Assembly: GCF_039566955.1 (NCBI RefSeq)
Contig: NZ_CP154796.1
Span: 4,836,001 to 4,900,000, forward strand
Origin: Micromonospora sp. DSM 45708
Lineage (GTDB): Bacteria > Actinomycetota > Actinomycetes > Mycobacteriales > Micromonosporaceae
Reading direction: 5' to 3'
DNA: 64,000 nucleotides
A program made the position numbers and the translations under genes. The first letter of the stretch is position 1, and the number at the start of each line of letters is the position of its first letter. Below are positions 32,368 through 41,649 of the stretch, piece by piece. The notes below the pieces were generated by a model, which was given only the letters and a program-made list of their open reading frames with translations, ran no database searches and had not been told where the DNA came from.

Positions 32368-32999
32368 CGCGCCGCTCCGCACCGGTGTGCTCCCGCGCCG
32401 ACGCGCGTCGTCCGACCGGTCCGGTTCGCGTCGACCGGTCGTGGGCCGTCCGCCCGCGTCGTCCGGTGACCCGGTCGGAGCCCGTCGGTCGGCCCGGATG
32501 GTCCACCCGGCGAGGAGCGGCCGGGACCGTGTGGCAGACCGCCGGTGAACCTGTGCCGCCGCGCCATGGCCGCCTCCCCTGAACGTCGGCGCCGCAGGAC
32601 ACGCGCCGACCGGCACGCGCCTGCGACTCTGGACGCCCGACCGGAGCGGCTGGCTGTGGGCAGCTTTCCGTCGGCGGCGCCCTCCAGGGGCACCGCCAGC
32701 GGCCGGTTGCAGTTGTCGGACGCTCCGGACCGGGTCCGGAGCTGCCGTCAAGGGCCGGTGAAGCTGGCCAAAGTGATGCTGTTCTGTTACGCGATCTATG
32801 TTGTGCGCTTAGCCTGCGCTGGTCGGGCAAAGTGAGCCTGTATGGCGAGGCTAGGTCGCGAGGGCCCGTTCGGTCAAGGAGTCATGATCAAACCACCCGG
32901 ACGGAGAGAAGTTAGGCCGTCACGGAGCGCTGAGAATATGCCGGACAGGGCTGGACAAACCTCGCCGCCCGTCATCCTACCGTGACCTTTACCGCCTGC
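32368..32999. other. 632-bp gap upstream of rny
   Basis: No ORF here looks real: candidates on both strands are Arg-rich, low-complexity shadows. The part at 32755-32980 is less GC-rich than the surroundings and holds a promoter candidate reading toward rny (32848-32877). If that is used, rny has a leader of about 480 nt. I see no known riboswitch fold. Confidence 0.6.
32848..32877 (-). promoter_or_regulatory. Candidate promoter for rny
   Basis: Read leftward: TTGACC (32872-32877), 18-bp spacer, TAGCCT (32848-32853), a fair vegetative promoter for this GC content. Position is the only other support. Confidence 0.4.
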
Positions 33000-33713
33000 T
33001 CACACCCCGTCCCCCGGGGCACGGCTGCGGGCGGCGGCGACCAGGGCGGTGTTGTCCGGCGCGACGGTGCCGTCCGGGAGCAGCAGCGTGTCCTCCAGGC
33101 CGATGCGGGTGTGCAGGCGCCGGCGGACCGCCTCGGCGAACACCGGCCAGGTGGCGGGACCCTCGCCGTGCAGCAGCACCGGCGGGCACCCGGCGGGCAG
33201 CGCGTCGAGGATCGCCACCGCGTCGGCGAGCGCCGCCTCCGCCGGTTCGGCCATGCACTCGACGAGGACCCGACCGGTCGGTGCCGACCAGCGACGCCAG
33301 GCGTCGACCGCCGCCACCGTCCAGAGGCCGGCCTCGACCATCACGCCGCGCTCGTGCAGGGCCGCCGCGACCGCCGCCGCGCCCGGTTCGTGGGCGTTGA
33401 CCGAGGCGAAGTCGGGCAGCACCGACCAGGCGCGCACGGCGGCCACCCGTTCGGCCGGGTCGGGCACGATCCAGGCGCCGGTGCTGACCCCGACCGGCAG
33501 GCCGGGGCAGGCGGCCCGGACGGCGTCGACCGCCGCGGCGATCACCGCCGGGTCGAGGGACTCGACGCCGCTGTCGTCGCGCGGGTGCACATGCACCGCG
33601 GCCACCCCGGCAGCCGCGCAGCGGGCGGCGTCGGCGGCCAACTCGGCCGGGGTGAGCGGTACGGCGGGATGCTCGTCCCGTCGCCGCCCACCGTTCAGGC
33701 ATGCCTTCAGCAC
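33000..33713 (-). CDS. BKACE-family beta-keto acid cleavage enzyme (DUF849)
   Basis: A 237-residue protein of the 3-keto-5-aminohexanoate cleavage superfamily: opening LKACLNGGRRRDEHPAVPLTPAEL, metal motif VHVHPRDDSGVESLDP, GLPVGVSTGAWI, and the closing IGLEDTLLLPDGTVAPDN. Family members are Zn enzymes that split a beta-keto acid with acetyl-CoA; substrates vary widely. It is shorter than the typical 270-310 residues, as in some actinobacterial members. GTG 33713 has GAAGGGG upstream; starts to 33770 are less likely. It sits between recX and rny, outside any visible pathway. Confidence 0.8.
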   Translation of the reverse strand: MLKACLNGGRRRDEHPAVPLTPAELAADAARCAAAGVAAVHVHPRDDSGVESLDPAVIAAAVDAVRAACPGLPVGVSTGAWIVPDPAERVAAVRAWSVLPDFASVNAHEPGAAAVAAALHERGVMVEAGLWTVAAVDAWRRWSAPTGRVLVECMAEPAEAALADAVAILDALPAGCPPVLLHGEGPATWPVFAEAVRRRLHTRIGLEDTLLLPDGTVAPDNTALVAAARSRAPGDGV

Positions 33714-33784
33714 CGGTGTGCACCCCTTCCCCACGAGCCCGCGACGCCGCCGGGCCGGAACCCGTCGCATGCCGGCCCGGACGC

Positions 33785-34477
33785 TCAGTCGTGCCGGCGG
33801 GCGTCGAGGTCGTGCTCCGCGTCGGCCAGGGCGTCGGCGTCGATGTGCTCGGCGAACTCCGCCGCCTCGGCGCTCTGCGCGGCCAACGCGTCCTTCACCG
33901 CACGGATCGCCACGCCGGCCGGGTAGCCCTTGCGCGCCAGCATGCCGACCAGCCGCCGGAACACCGCATCGGGCTCGCCGCGGGTGGTGCGCAGCTTCCG
34001 GTCCACCAGGGCCCGGGCGGTCTCCGCCTCGGCCTCCTCGTCGATCCCGTCCAGCGCCACGCCGGCCAGCTCATCGTCGACGCCCTTCCGGCGCAGTTCG
34101 TTGGCGAGCGCCCGGCGGGCCAGCCCACGGCCGGTGTGCCGGCTGCTCACCCAGGCCTGGGCGAACGCCGCATCGTCGACGATGCCGACCTCGTCGTAGC
34201 GGTCGAGGACCTGCTCGGCGATCTCCTCGGAGATGCCGCGCCGGGCGAGCACGCCCGCCAGCTCGGCCCGGGTGCGCGGTCGGGTGGCGAGCTGCCGCAG
34301 GCAGATCTCCCGGGCCCGCTCGGCCTCGTCGCGCGGCGGAGCCGGAGCCTCCCCCGGATCGGGCTCCGCCGCGCGACCACGGCGGCCACGGCGGGGCTGG
34401 GGCGCGCCGGTGGCGTCACCCGTACGGGGTGGGCCGGCATCCCAGCCCCGCCCCGTACGGGCGCGTCGTCCTGCCAC
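33785..34477 (-). CDS. recX: RecA regulator RecX
   Basis: A 230-residue RecX, which binds RecA filaments and restrains them. The first 65 residues are a basic/Pro-rich extension. The three-helix repeats follow (REICLRQLATRPRTRAELAGVLARRGI, VDDAAFAQAWVSSRHTGRGLARRALANELRRKGV, DAVFRRLVGMLARKGYPAGVAIRAVKDAL). GTG 34477 begins 10 bp after the recA stop, without a clear ribosome-binding site, so coupling to recA is likely; this limits RecX relative to RecA. Confidence 0.9.
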   Translation of the reverse strand: MAGRRARTGRGWDAGPPRTGDATGAPQPRRGRRGRAAEPDPGEAPAPPRDEAERAREICLRQLATRPRTRAELAGVLARRGISEEIAEQVLDRYDEVGIVDDAAFAQAWVSSRHTGRGLARRALANELRRKGVDDELAGVALDGIDEEAEAETARALVDRKLRTTRGEPDAVFRRLVGMLARKGYPAGVAIRAVKDALAAQSAEAAEFAEHIDADALADAEHDLDARRHD

Positions 34478-34487
34478 GGTCAGCGGA

Positions 34488-35537
<1,050 letters not shown>

Positions 35538-35670
35538 CGTTGCCACCCCTGCCTTCGCCGGCGTCTTTCCTGAGCTTCGCGTCACGCGGGACACGCTAGG
35601 CGCTGGGTCCGACAGAAAACCAGCCGACGGGCCGTGAGCTGTGGACGAGCACCCCGCTGTGGACAATAGC

Positions 35671-35684
35671 CGAACAGGTGTACG
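35671..35684. promoter_or_regulatory. LexA box upstream of recA
   Basis: CGAACAGGTGTACG differs from the palindromic SOS core (CGAAC-N4-GTTCG) at one base. It lies between DUF3046 and recA, about 135 bp before the recA start. Confidence 0.65.
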
Positions 35685-35722
35685 ACTGGACAAGCGACAC
35701 GCGGAACCAACGAAAAGGCTGC

Positions 35723-35923
35723 TCAGCGTAGTCGTGCGGGCACGCGGTCGGGATACGCGGCGACCACCGCGCGCCACACCACGTGCGTTTCCTCACCGGC
35801 CGCGAGCGCCTGCTCGACGGTCCGCCCGCCGAGCTGCGACAGCACCTGGTCGCTGGCGATGCTCGCCGCGTAGCCCGGCCCGAACGCCTCCTCCAGACGC
35901 GTCCAGAAGTCGGTAAGCCGCAC
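35723..35923 (-). CDS. DUF3046 small protein
   Basis: A 66-residue protein ([35 protein letters not shown]...) of a conserved actinobacterial family found just upstream of recA. Starts at GTG 35923. The function is unknown; context suggests a link with repair, which is inference only. It lies four bp past the MFS stop. Confidence 0.88.
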   Translation of the reverse strand: MRLTDFWTRLEEAFGPGYAASIASDQVLSQLGGRTVEQALAAGEETHVVWRAVVAAYPDRVPARLR

Positions 35924-35927
35924 GTGT

Positions 35928-37250
35928 TCAGTCCTCCTCGTCGTGTCCGTCCGTGCCGGAACCGGCGTCCGCCGCCGGACGCCGCAACGCCAGTGCCACC
36001 AGCGGCACCACCGCGATCGCCGCCAGCAGGGTGAGCGTCGGGTACCCCACGGCCCGCAGGACGAACCCGCTCACCGCCGCCGCACCCGCCCCGGCCAGCC
36101 CCATCAGCAGGTCGGACAGGCCCTGCACACCGGGCCGGTCGGCGGCGGGCACCGACTCCGACAGCAGCGTCGAGCCCGCCACCATGGTGCCCGACCAGCC
36201 CAGCCCGAGCAGCGCCAGCCCCACCGAGAGCGGCGGGGTGTGGTGCCCGGCGGTGCCGGCCACCGCGCACGCGGCCAGCAGCAGCGCCACGCCGCCGAGG
36301 ATCACCGGCCGACGGCCCAGCCGGTCGGTCAGCCAGCCCACCACCGGCGAGAGCGCGTACATGCCGGCGATGTGCAGGCTGAGCACGATGCCGACCACCC
36401 GCAGCACGTCCGCGTCGGAGTGCCACTCGCCGAGATGCACCGGTGTCATCGACATCACCGCGACCATCACCAGGTGCCCCACCGCGACCGCGGCGATGCC
36501 GAGGCGGGCGGCCGGCCGCCGGCGTACCGTCCGCCACGCGGAGACCATGCCGCCGCGGCGGGTGACCGTCCGGGCGGGGCCGGCGTGGGCGGCCGGTTCG
36601 GCCGCCGCCAGCCGGCGCGCGGTGCGCAGCGGGTCCGGGCGGAGCAACGCGAAGAGGACGGCGGCGGCCAGCGTGAACGCGACGGCGCTGAAGACGAACG
36701 GCCCGGCCAGCGTCGGCACGCCCCAGCCCCGGGTGGCGTCGTCGGCGAACGCGGCGAGGTTCGGCGCGGTCACCGAGCCGATGGTGGTGGCCCAGACCAC
36801 CAGCGAGAGCTGCCGGCCCCGACGCTCCGGCTCGGCCAGGTCCACCGCCGTGTAACGCGCCTGGAGGTTGGCCGCCGTGCCGCCGCCGAACAGCAGCATG
36901 CCGACGAAGAGCAGCGGCACCAGCCGGGTCACGGCGGCGGCCACCACAAGCGCGCCGCCGGTCGCGCCGACCAGGTAGGCCAGGACCAGGCCGGGTCGCC
37001 GCCCGCGCGCCGCCATCAGCCGGGTCACCGGTACGGCGAGCAGCGCCGCGCCGACCACCCCGGCGCTCTGCGCCAGCCCGGCCAGGGCGGTGCCGGCGAT
37101 CCGGGCGGCGAGCAGCGCGCCGACCGAGATGCCGATGGCCACGCCGAGGCCGCCGACGATCTGGGTGAGGAAGAGCAGCCGGAGGGTACGTCGCTGGATG
37201 GCGGCGACGTCGGGCCGGGTCGGGACCGGCGCGGTCAGGTCGGTGGCCAT
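35928..37250 (-). CDS. MFS transporter
   Basis: A 440-residue major facilitator with 12 predicted spans. Loop motifs [16 protein letters not shown] (after span 2) and GWLTDRLGRRPVILGG (after span 8) are the two MFS loop-A repeats. A cytosolic loop of about 45 residues with ARRLAAAEPAAHAGPARTVTRR parts the halves. Drug or metabolite export is likely; no substrate can be named. ATG 37250 is used; a GTG at 37259, which overlaps the upstream acyl-CoA dehydrogenase stop as GTGA, would add three residues and is equally plausible. The two genes are coupled. Confidence 0.88.
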   Translation of the reverse strand: MATDLTAPVPTRPDVAAIQRRTLRLLFLTQIVGGLGVAIGISVGALLAARIAGTALAGLAQSAGVVGAALLAVPVTRLMAARGRRPGLVLAYLVGATGGALVVAAAVTRLVPLLFVGMLLFGGGTAANLQARYTAVDLAEPERRGRQLSLVVWATTIGSVTAPNLAAFADDATRGWGVPTLAGPFVFSAVAFTLAAAVLFALLRPDPLRTARRLAAAEPAAHAGPARTVTRRGGMVSAWRTVRRRPAARLGIAAVAVGHLVMVAVMSMTPVHLGEWHSDADVLRVVGIVLSLHIAGMYALSPVVGWLTDRLGRRPVILGGVALLLAACAVAGTAGHHTPPLSVGLALLGLGWSGTMVAGSTLLSESVPAADRPGVQGLSDLLMGLAGAGAAAVSGFVLRAVGYPTLTLLAAIAVVPLVALALRRPAADAGSGTDGHDEED

Positions 37251-37255
37251 GGCGT

Positions 37256-38398
37256 TCACAGGCCGAGTCCCCGGCCGATGATCTCCTTCATGATCTCGGT
37301 GGTGCCGCCGTAGATGGTCTGCACGCGGCTGTCCAGCCACGCCTTCGCCACCGGGTACTCCGCCATGAAGCCGTACCCGCCGTGCAGTTGCACGCACCGG
37401 TCGGCGACCCGGGTCTGCAACTCGGTGGTCCACCACTTCGCCTTCGCCGCGTCGGTCACCGAGAGCCGGCCCGCGTCGTGTTCGGCGACGCAGTGGTTCA
37501 CGAACGTCCGCGCGATGGTGACCTCGGTGTCCAGTTCGGCGAGGAGGAACCGGTTGTGCTGGAACGTGCCGATCGGGCGGCCGAACGCCTCCCGCGAGCG
37601 GGCGTACTCCAGCGTGAGCGCGAGCAGCTTCTCGCAGGCCGCCACCGCGGCGACCGCGATGCTCAGCCGCTCCCGGGGCAGGTTGGCCATCAGGTGGTAG
37701 AAGCCCTGGTTCTCGGCGCCGATCAGGTTCTCCGCCGGCACCCGGCAGTCGTCGAAGAACAGCTCGGCGGTGTCGTTGGCCTTCAGCCCGACCTTGGCCA
37801 GCCGGCGCCCCCGACCGAAGCCCGGCGTGTCACGCTCCACCACCACCAGGCTCACCCCGTGCGCGCCCTGCTCCGGCGCGGTCTTGACCACCACCACCAC
37901 GAGGTCGGCCAGCTCACCGTTGGTGATGAACGTCTTCTGGCCGTTGAGCACCAGCGAATCACCGTCGCGGACCGCGGTGGTGCGGATGCCGGCCAGGTCG
38001 CTGCCCGCGCCCGGCTCGCTCATCGCGATCGCGGTGACCAGGTCACCCGAGCAGAAGCCCGGCAGCCAGCGCTCGCGCTGCTCGACGGTGGTCAGCTCGG
38101 TCAGGTACGGCGCCACCACGTCGTTGTGCAGGCCGAAGCCCAGACCGGTGCAGCCGGCCGCGATGATCTCCTCGTCGAGCACCGCGTTGAACCGGAAGTC
38201 GCGCTGCCCGCCGCCGCCGTACGCCGGGTCCACGTCGGGGCCGAGCAGCCCGGCCGCGCCCGCGGCCCGCCACACCGCGCGGTCGACGACGCCCTCGGCC
38301 TCCCACCGCTCGTGGTGCGGCACCGCCTCCCGGGCGAGGAACCGACGGCACAGGTCCCGGAACTCGTCGTGCACGGGCTGGTAGAGATGCTGCTCCAT
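37256..38398 (-). CDS. Acyl-CoA dehydrogenase
   Basis: A 380-residue FAD-dependent acyl-CoA dehydrogenase (alpha,beta-desaturation of acyl-CoA). Signature AIAMSEPGAGSDLAGIRTTA with FITNGELADL, the FAD-contact QLHGGYGFMAEYPVAKAWLDSR, and the catalytic Glu in QTIYGGTTEIMKEIIGR are intact. Long-chain or branched-chain specificity is not determinable by eye. ATG 38398 (MEQHLYQPVHDEF). Coupled to the MFS gene downstream. Confidence 0.92.
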   Translation of the reverse strand: MEQHLYQPVHDEFRDLCRRFLAREAVPHHERWEAEGVVDRAVWRAAGAAGLLGPDVDPAYGGGGQRDFRFNAVLDEEIIAAGCTGLGFGLHNDVVAPYLTELTTVEQRERWLPGFCSGDLVTAIAMSEPGAGSDLAGIRTTAVRDGDSLVLNGQKTFITNGELADLVVVVVKTAPEQGAHGVSLVVVERDTPGFGRGRRLAKVGLKANDTAELFFDDCRVPAENLIGAENQGFYHLMANLPRERLSIAVAAVAACEKLLALTLEYARSREAFGRPIGTFQHNRFLLAELDTEVTIARTFVNHCVAEHDAGRLSVTDAAKAKWWTTELQTRVADRCVQLHGGYGFMAEYPVAKAWLDSRVQTIYGGTTEIMKEIIGRGLGL

Positions 38399-38538
38399 GG
38401 CGGCCAGTCTGGCACCGCTCACCCGCCCTCAACAGGGGCGAGCCGCACCCGCAGCCGGCGCTCCCGGCACCCGCGGACTCCCCGGATCATTCGGTGTGGA
38501 GGGTGGCGGGTCGGCGGGACGCGCGTCAGGATGACCCG

Positions 38539-39192
38539 ATGGCCACGCTGACCGGAGCACAGATCGCCGACGCCGGGCTGGACGGGTGGACGTACCTGCT
38601 GGGCGCGTTGCACACACGCATCCGTACCCCCGACTTCGCGGCCGGCCTGGCGCTGGTGGCCGCGGTCGGCGCGGCGGCCGAGCGGATGGACCATCATCCC
38701 GACCTGGACCTGCGCTACACCTTCGTGGACGTGCGGCTGTGGTCGCACGACGTCGGTGGTGTCACCGGCCGGGACCTGCGGCTGGCCCGGACCATCTCGG
38801 CACTCGCCGCCGACGCCGGCCTGTCCCCGTCGCCGGCCGGGGTGTCCCGCCTGGAGTTCGCGCTGGACAGCCCGGAGCACGCCGCCGTCACGCCGTTCTG
38901 GCGGGCGGTCCTCGCGTGGGAACGACCGGACGGCGCGGACGACGCCGCCGACGAGGTACGCGACCCGGCCGGCGCGCTGCCCACGATCTGGTTCCAGGCG
39001 TCCGGCCGCGAGGAGCCCCGACAGCGCTGGCACCCGGACGTGTGGGTCGACCCGGCCGCTGTCGCGTCGCGCATCGAGGCGGCGCTCGCGGCCGGCGGCA
39101 CGCTGGTCAGCGACGCGGAGGCGCCGCACTTCTGGGTGCTCGCCGACCCGGACGGCAACCGGGTCTGCCTCTGCACCTGGCAGGGACGCTGA
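38539..39192 (+). CDS. Pterin-4a-carbinolamine dehydratase / glyoxalase (VOC) fusion
   Basis: A 217-residue two-domain protein. Residues 1-95 match pterin-4a-carbinolamine dehydratase, with the active-site pattern ERMDHHPDLDLRYTFVDVRLWSHDVGGVTGRD (His-His-Pro and the later His and Asp). Residues about 105-217 form a VOC/glyoxalase-like domain (GVSRLEFALDSPEHAAVTPFWRAVL, HFWVLADPDGNRVCLCTW). The metal ligands expected of a catalytic VOC pair are only partly visible, so this half may bind rather than catalyse. No aromatic-amino-acid hydroxylase is near. ATG 38539 by homology. Confidence 0.85.
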   Translation: MATLTGAQIADAGLDGWTYLLGALHTRIRTPDFAAGLALVAAVGAAAERMDHHPDLDLRYTFVDVRLWSHDVGGVTGRDLRLARTISALAADAGLSPSPAGVSRLEFALDSPEHAAVTPFWRAVLAWERPDGADDAADEVRDPAGALPTIWFQASGREEPRQRWHPDVWVDPAAVASRIEAALAAGGTLVSDAEAPHFWVLADPDGNRVCLCTWQGR

Positions 39193-39369
39193 GAAACCGG
39201 CATGACGCCGGCGCCGGCGAGGTCGACCACGTGGTCCGCCACGATCACCGAACCGGCGGCTCGGCCCGCCGCGGCCCGGTCACGGTTCGGCTGACCCGGC
39301 TTCCGAGCCGGACGGCCTCGGGCGCTCGCGCGTGCGGCGTGTCGGGGCGGGACAACGGGATCACCTGAA

Positions 39370-39413
39370 GCGATATACCTCTGCGTCATAATTATGACTC
39401 ACGGGTATATCGC
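39370..39413. repeat. AT-centred palindrome GCGATATACC...GGTATATCGC, copy B
   Basis: Outer arms GCGATATACC (39370-39379) and its complement (39404-39413) and a perfect inner palindrome GTCATAATTATGAC (39385-39398). It lies between the convergent PCD-VOC and udgX genes, in a 299-bp gap (39193-39491) with no other feature that I can see. Confidence 0.8.
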
Positions 39414-39491
39414 ACACCTGTCGATGTGTCTCCCCGGACGCTCGGCCCCTCGGGCAGCGCGCCAACCCGGCAGTGTCCTCCCGCGACCGGC

Positions 39492-40190
39492 TCAGCGCAG
39501 CACGCCGGCCGCCACCTTGAGGTCGGCGACCAGGCCCTCGTACGCGATGTCCTGGTTGTCGGCGCGCAGCACGGCGGACGGGTGGATGGTGGCGAGCAGC
39601 CGGGTGTCCGGCGCGTCGGCGACGGCGCCGGCCCGGTCCACCGGCACCCGTGCGAAGTCCTCCGGGTGCTGGGCGGCGGCCGGCCAGGGCAGCAGTTCGC
39701 CGCGTTGCCGCGTCACCCGGAACGTCGGGCCGAGCAGCGCCTTGGCGGCGGTGGCGCCGAGCACCACCACGATCTCCGGGCGCAGCCGGGCGAACTCGGC
39801 GACCAGCCAGGGCCGGCAGGCGGTGATGTGCACCCGGTCCGGAGTCTGGTGGATGCGCCGCTTGCCGCGCAGCTCGAAGCGGAAGTGCTTCACCGCGTTG
39901 GTCAGGTAGATCTGGCCGGGATCGAGGCCGGCGTCGTCCACGGCCCTGCGCAGCAGCCGGCCGGCCGGGCCGACGAACGGCAGGCCCTGCTGGTCCTCCA
40001 CGTCCCCCGGCTGCTCGCCGACGAACACCAGCCGGGCGCTCTCGTCGCCGCGGCCGAAGACCGTCTGCGACGCGTCCCGGTACAGCTCGCAGCCGCGGCA
40101 GCCGGCCGCCGCGGCGCGCAACTCGTCGATGGTGTCCGCCGCCGGCGGGATGAACTCCTGCGCGCCGGGCGCCCCCTCGGTCTCCACCAT
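39492..40190 (-). CDS. udgX: UdgX-type uracil-DNA glycosylase
   Basis: A 232-residue protein of the uracil-DNA glycosylase superfamily. Motif A is FVGEQPGDVED, motif B late HPSAVLRA. The insert KRRIHQ (residues 110-115) is the mark of UdgX, whose His attacks C1' and stays covalently bound to the abasic site; here that is His114. Fe-S cluster ligands seen are C31, C34 and C125; the fourth is probably His102 in NAVKH, where family-4 enzymes have Cys (inference). ATG 40190 by homology. It should detect or seal uracil in DNA rather than turn over. Confidence 0.9.
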   Translation of the reverse strand: MVETEGAPGAQEFIPPAADTIDELRAAAAGCRGCELYRDASQTVFGRGDESARLVFVGEQPGDVEDQQGLPFVGPAGRLLRRAVDDAGLDPGQIYLTNAVKHFRFELRGKRRIHQTPDRVHITACRPWLVAEFARLRPEIVVVLGATAAKALLGPTFRVTRQRGELLPWPAAAQHPEDFARVPVDRAGAVADAPDTRLLATIHPSAVLRADNQDIAYEGLVADLKVAAGVLR

Positions 40191-40274
40191 GCGCACTGTT
40201 CTACCCCGTCCGCCGCCCGCCACGCGACACCTCCCCGGCGCGTGTTGGGCGGGGGCCCGGCCTATACCGGAGCG

Positions 40275-41612
40275 TCAATAGAGGGCCCCGCCTTTCATCG
40301 GCTGGGTGGCGCGGGCCAGCGCGTCGGCGAGTGCCGGCAGGTCGGTCTCGTCGAGCGTGCTGACCGTGATCCGGACGGCGGGCGCGGCGGCGATCCGGTA
40401 GAGGCCACCGGGCGCCACCGACCAGCCGGCGTCGCGCAGCCCGGTGACCGCGACCGTCTCGTCCGGCACCGGCACCCAGACGTTGATCCCGGTGCGCCCG
40501 TGCGCGGCCAGCCCGCGCGCGGCGAGCGCGGCGACCAGCCCGTCCCGCCGCCGGTCGTAGCCGTCCGCCGCGCGCCGCACCAGCTCCGCGGTGGCCGGAT
40601 CGCGCCAGAGCGACAGGACCAGGCGTTGCAGCACGGTGGAGACCCAGCCGGCGCCGACCTGCGCGCGGCCGGCCACCCGGGCCACCGTGGCCTCGTCGCC
40701 GGCCAGCACGGCGAGCCGCAGGTCGGGCCCGTAGGGCTTGCTCACCGACCGGACGAAGGCCCACGCCGGGGTCGCCCCGGCGAGCGGGTGCAGGGGTACG
40801 CGGGCCAGCTCGGCGGCGTGGTCGTCCTCGATCAGCAGCAGGTCAGCCCGGCCGGCGAGCAGCGTGCGCAGCGCCGTGGCCCGGTCGGCGGACACGGCCG
40901 CGCCGGTCGGGTTCTGGGCCCGGCTGGTCACCACCAGCGCCCGGACCCCGGCGGTCAGCGCGGCCCGCACCCCGGCCACGGTCGGGCCCTCGTCGTCCAC
41001 CGGCACCCCGACGGTACGCAGCCCGAGCGCGGCGACCAGGTCGAGCAGGTTGGCCCACCCCGGGTCCTCCACCGCGACCGCGTCGCCGGGGCGCAGGTGG
41101 GCGGCGAGCAGCCGCTCGATGCCGTCCAGCGCGCCGCCGGTCACGGTCAGCTCGTCGGCGGGCACCCCGTCGGCGGCGAACCGCTCCCGGGCGGCGGCGG
41201 CCAGTTCGGGCCGGACGGCGGCCTCCGCGTACCCGGTGGGGGCGCCGAATCCGGCGGCGAGCGCGGCCAGGTGCGGCCCGAGCGGCGGCAGCAGCCGACG
41301 GTCGGGGTGGCCGCCGGCGAGGTCGCGGGCGTCGGGGCGCGGTGGCGGCAGCAGCGCCGCGCGGCGGGCGGCCACCGGCGGGCGGGACCGGACCCGGGTG
41401 CCGTGCCGGCCGGCGGTGACGACCAGGCCGCGCTGCCGCAGGTCCTGGTACGCCCGGGCGACGGTGGCCGGGCTGACGCCGAGCTCCCCGGCGAGCGCCC
41501 GGACCGCGGGCAGCATGTCGCCCGGGGCGAGCGCGCCGGTGCGGACGGCGGCCTCCACGCTCGCCGAAATGGCCGCCGACGTGGCACCGCTGATCTGATA
41601 ACGTGCTGACAC
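40275..41612 (-). CDS. MocR/PdxR-type GntR-aminotransferase regulator
   Basis: A 445-residue fusion of a GntR winged helix (residues 1-75, AAVRTGALAPGDMLPAVRALAGELGVSPATVARAYQDL) and a fold-type I aminotransferase domain with PLP Lys292 in SVSKPYGPDLRLAV, and NPTGAAVS and IEDDHAAEL motifs. MocR proteins sense PLP, a derivative or an amino compound and control divergent genes. Starts at GTG 41612. The divergent gene (41650) has a flavin split-barrel domain, the fold of PNP oxidase, which supports a vitamin-B6-linked or detox role. The 37-bp gap holds a palindrome. Confidence 0.88.
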   Translation of the reverse strand: MSARYQISGATSAAISASVEAAVRTGALAPGDMLPAVRALAGELGVSPATVARAYQDLRQRGLVVTAGRHGTRVRSRPPVAARRAALLPPPRPDARDLAGGHPDRRLLPPLGPHLAALAAGFGAPTGYAEAAVRPELAAAARERFAADGVPADELTVTGGALDGIERLLAAHLRPGDAVAVEDPGWANLLDLVAALGLRTVGVPVDDEGPTVAGVRAALTAGVRALVVTSRAQNPTGAAVSADRATALRTLLAGRADLLLIEDDHAAELARVPLHPLAGATPAWAFVRSVSKPYGPDLRLAVLAGDEATVARVAGRAQVGAGWVSTVLQRLVLSLWRDPATAELVRRAADGYDRRRDGLVAALAARGLAAHGRTGINVWVPVPDETVAVTGLRDAGWSVAPGGLYRIAAAPAVRITVSTLDETDLPALADALARATQPMKGGALY

Positions 41613-41622
41613 AGTTCGGAGA

Positions 41623-41636
41623 TTGTACTAGAACAA
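41623..41636. promoter_or_regulatory. Candidate MocR operator
   Basis: TTGTACTAGAACAA is a near-perfect palindrome (two central mismatches) in the 37-bp gap between the mocR-like gene and the fusion gene. Its position would let one bound regulator control both starts. Confidence 0.6.
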
Positions 41637-41649
41637 AGCGGGAGATCGC

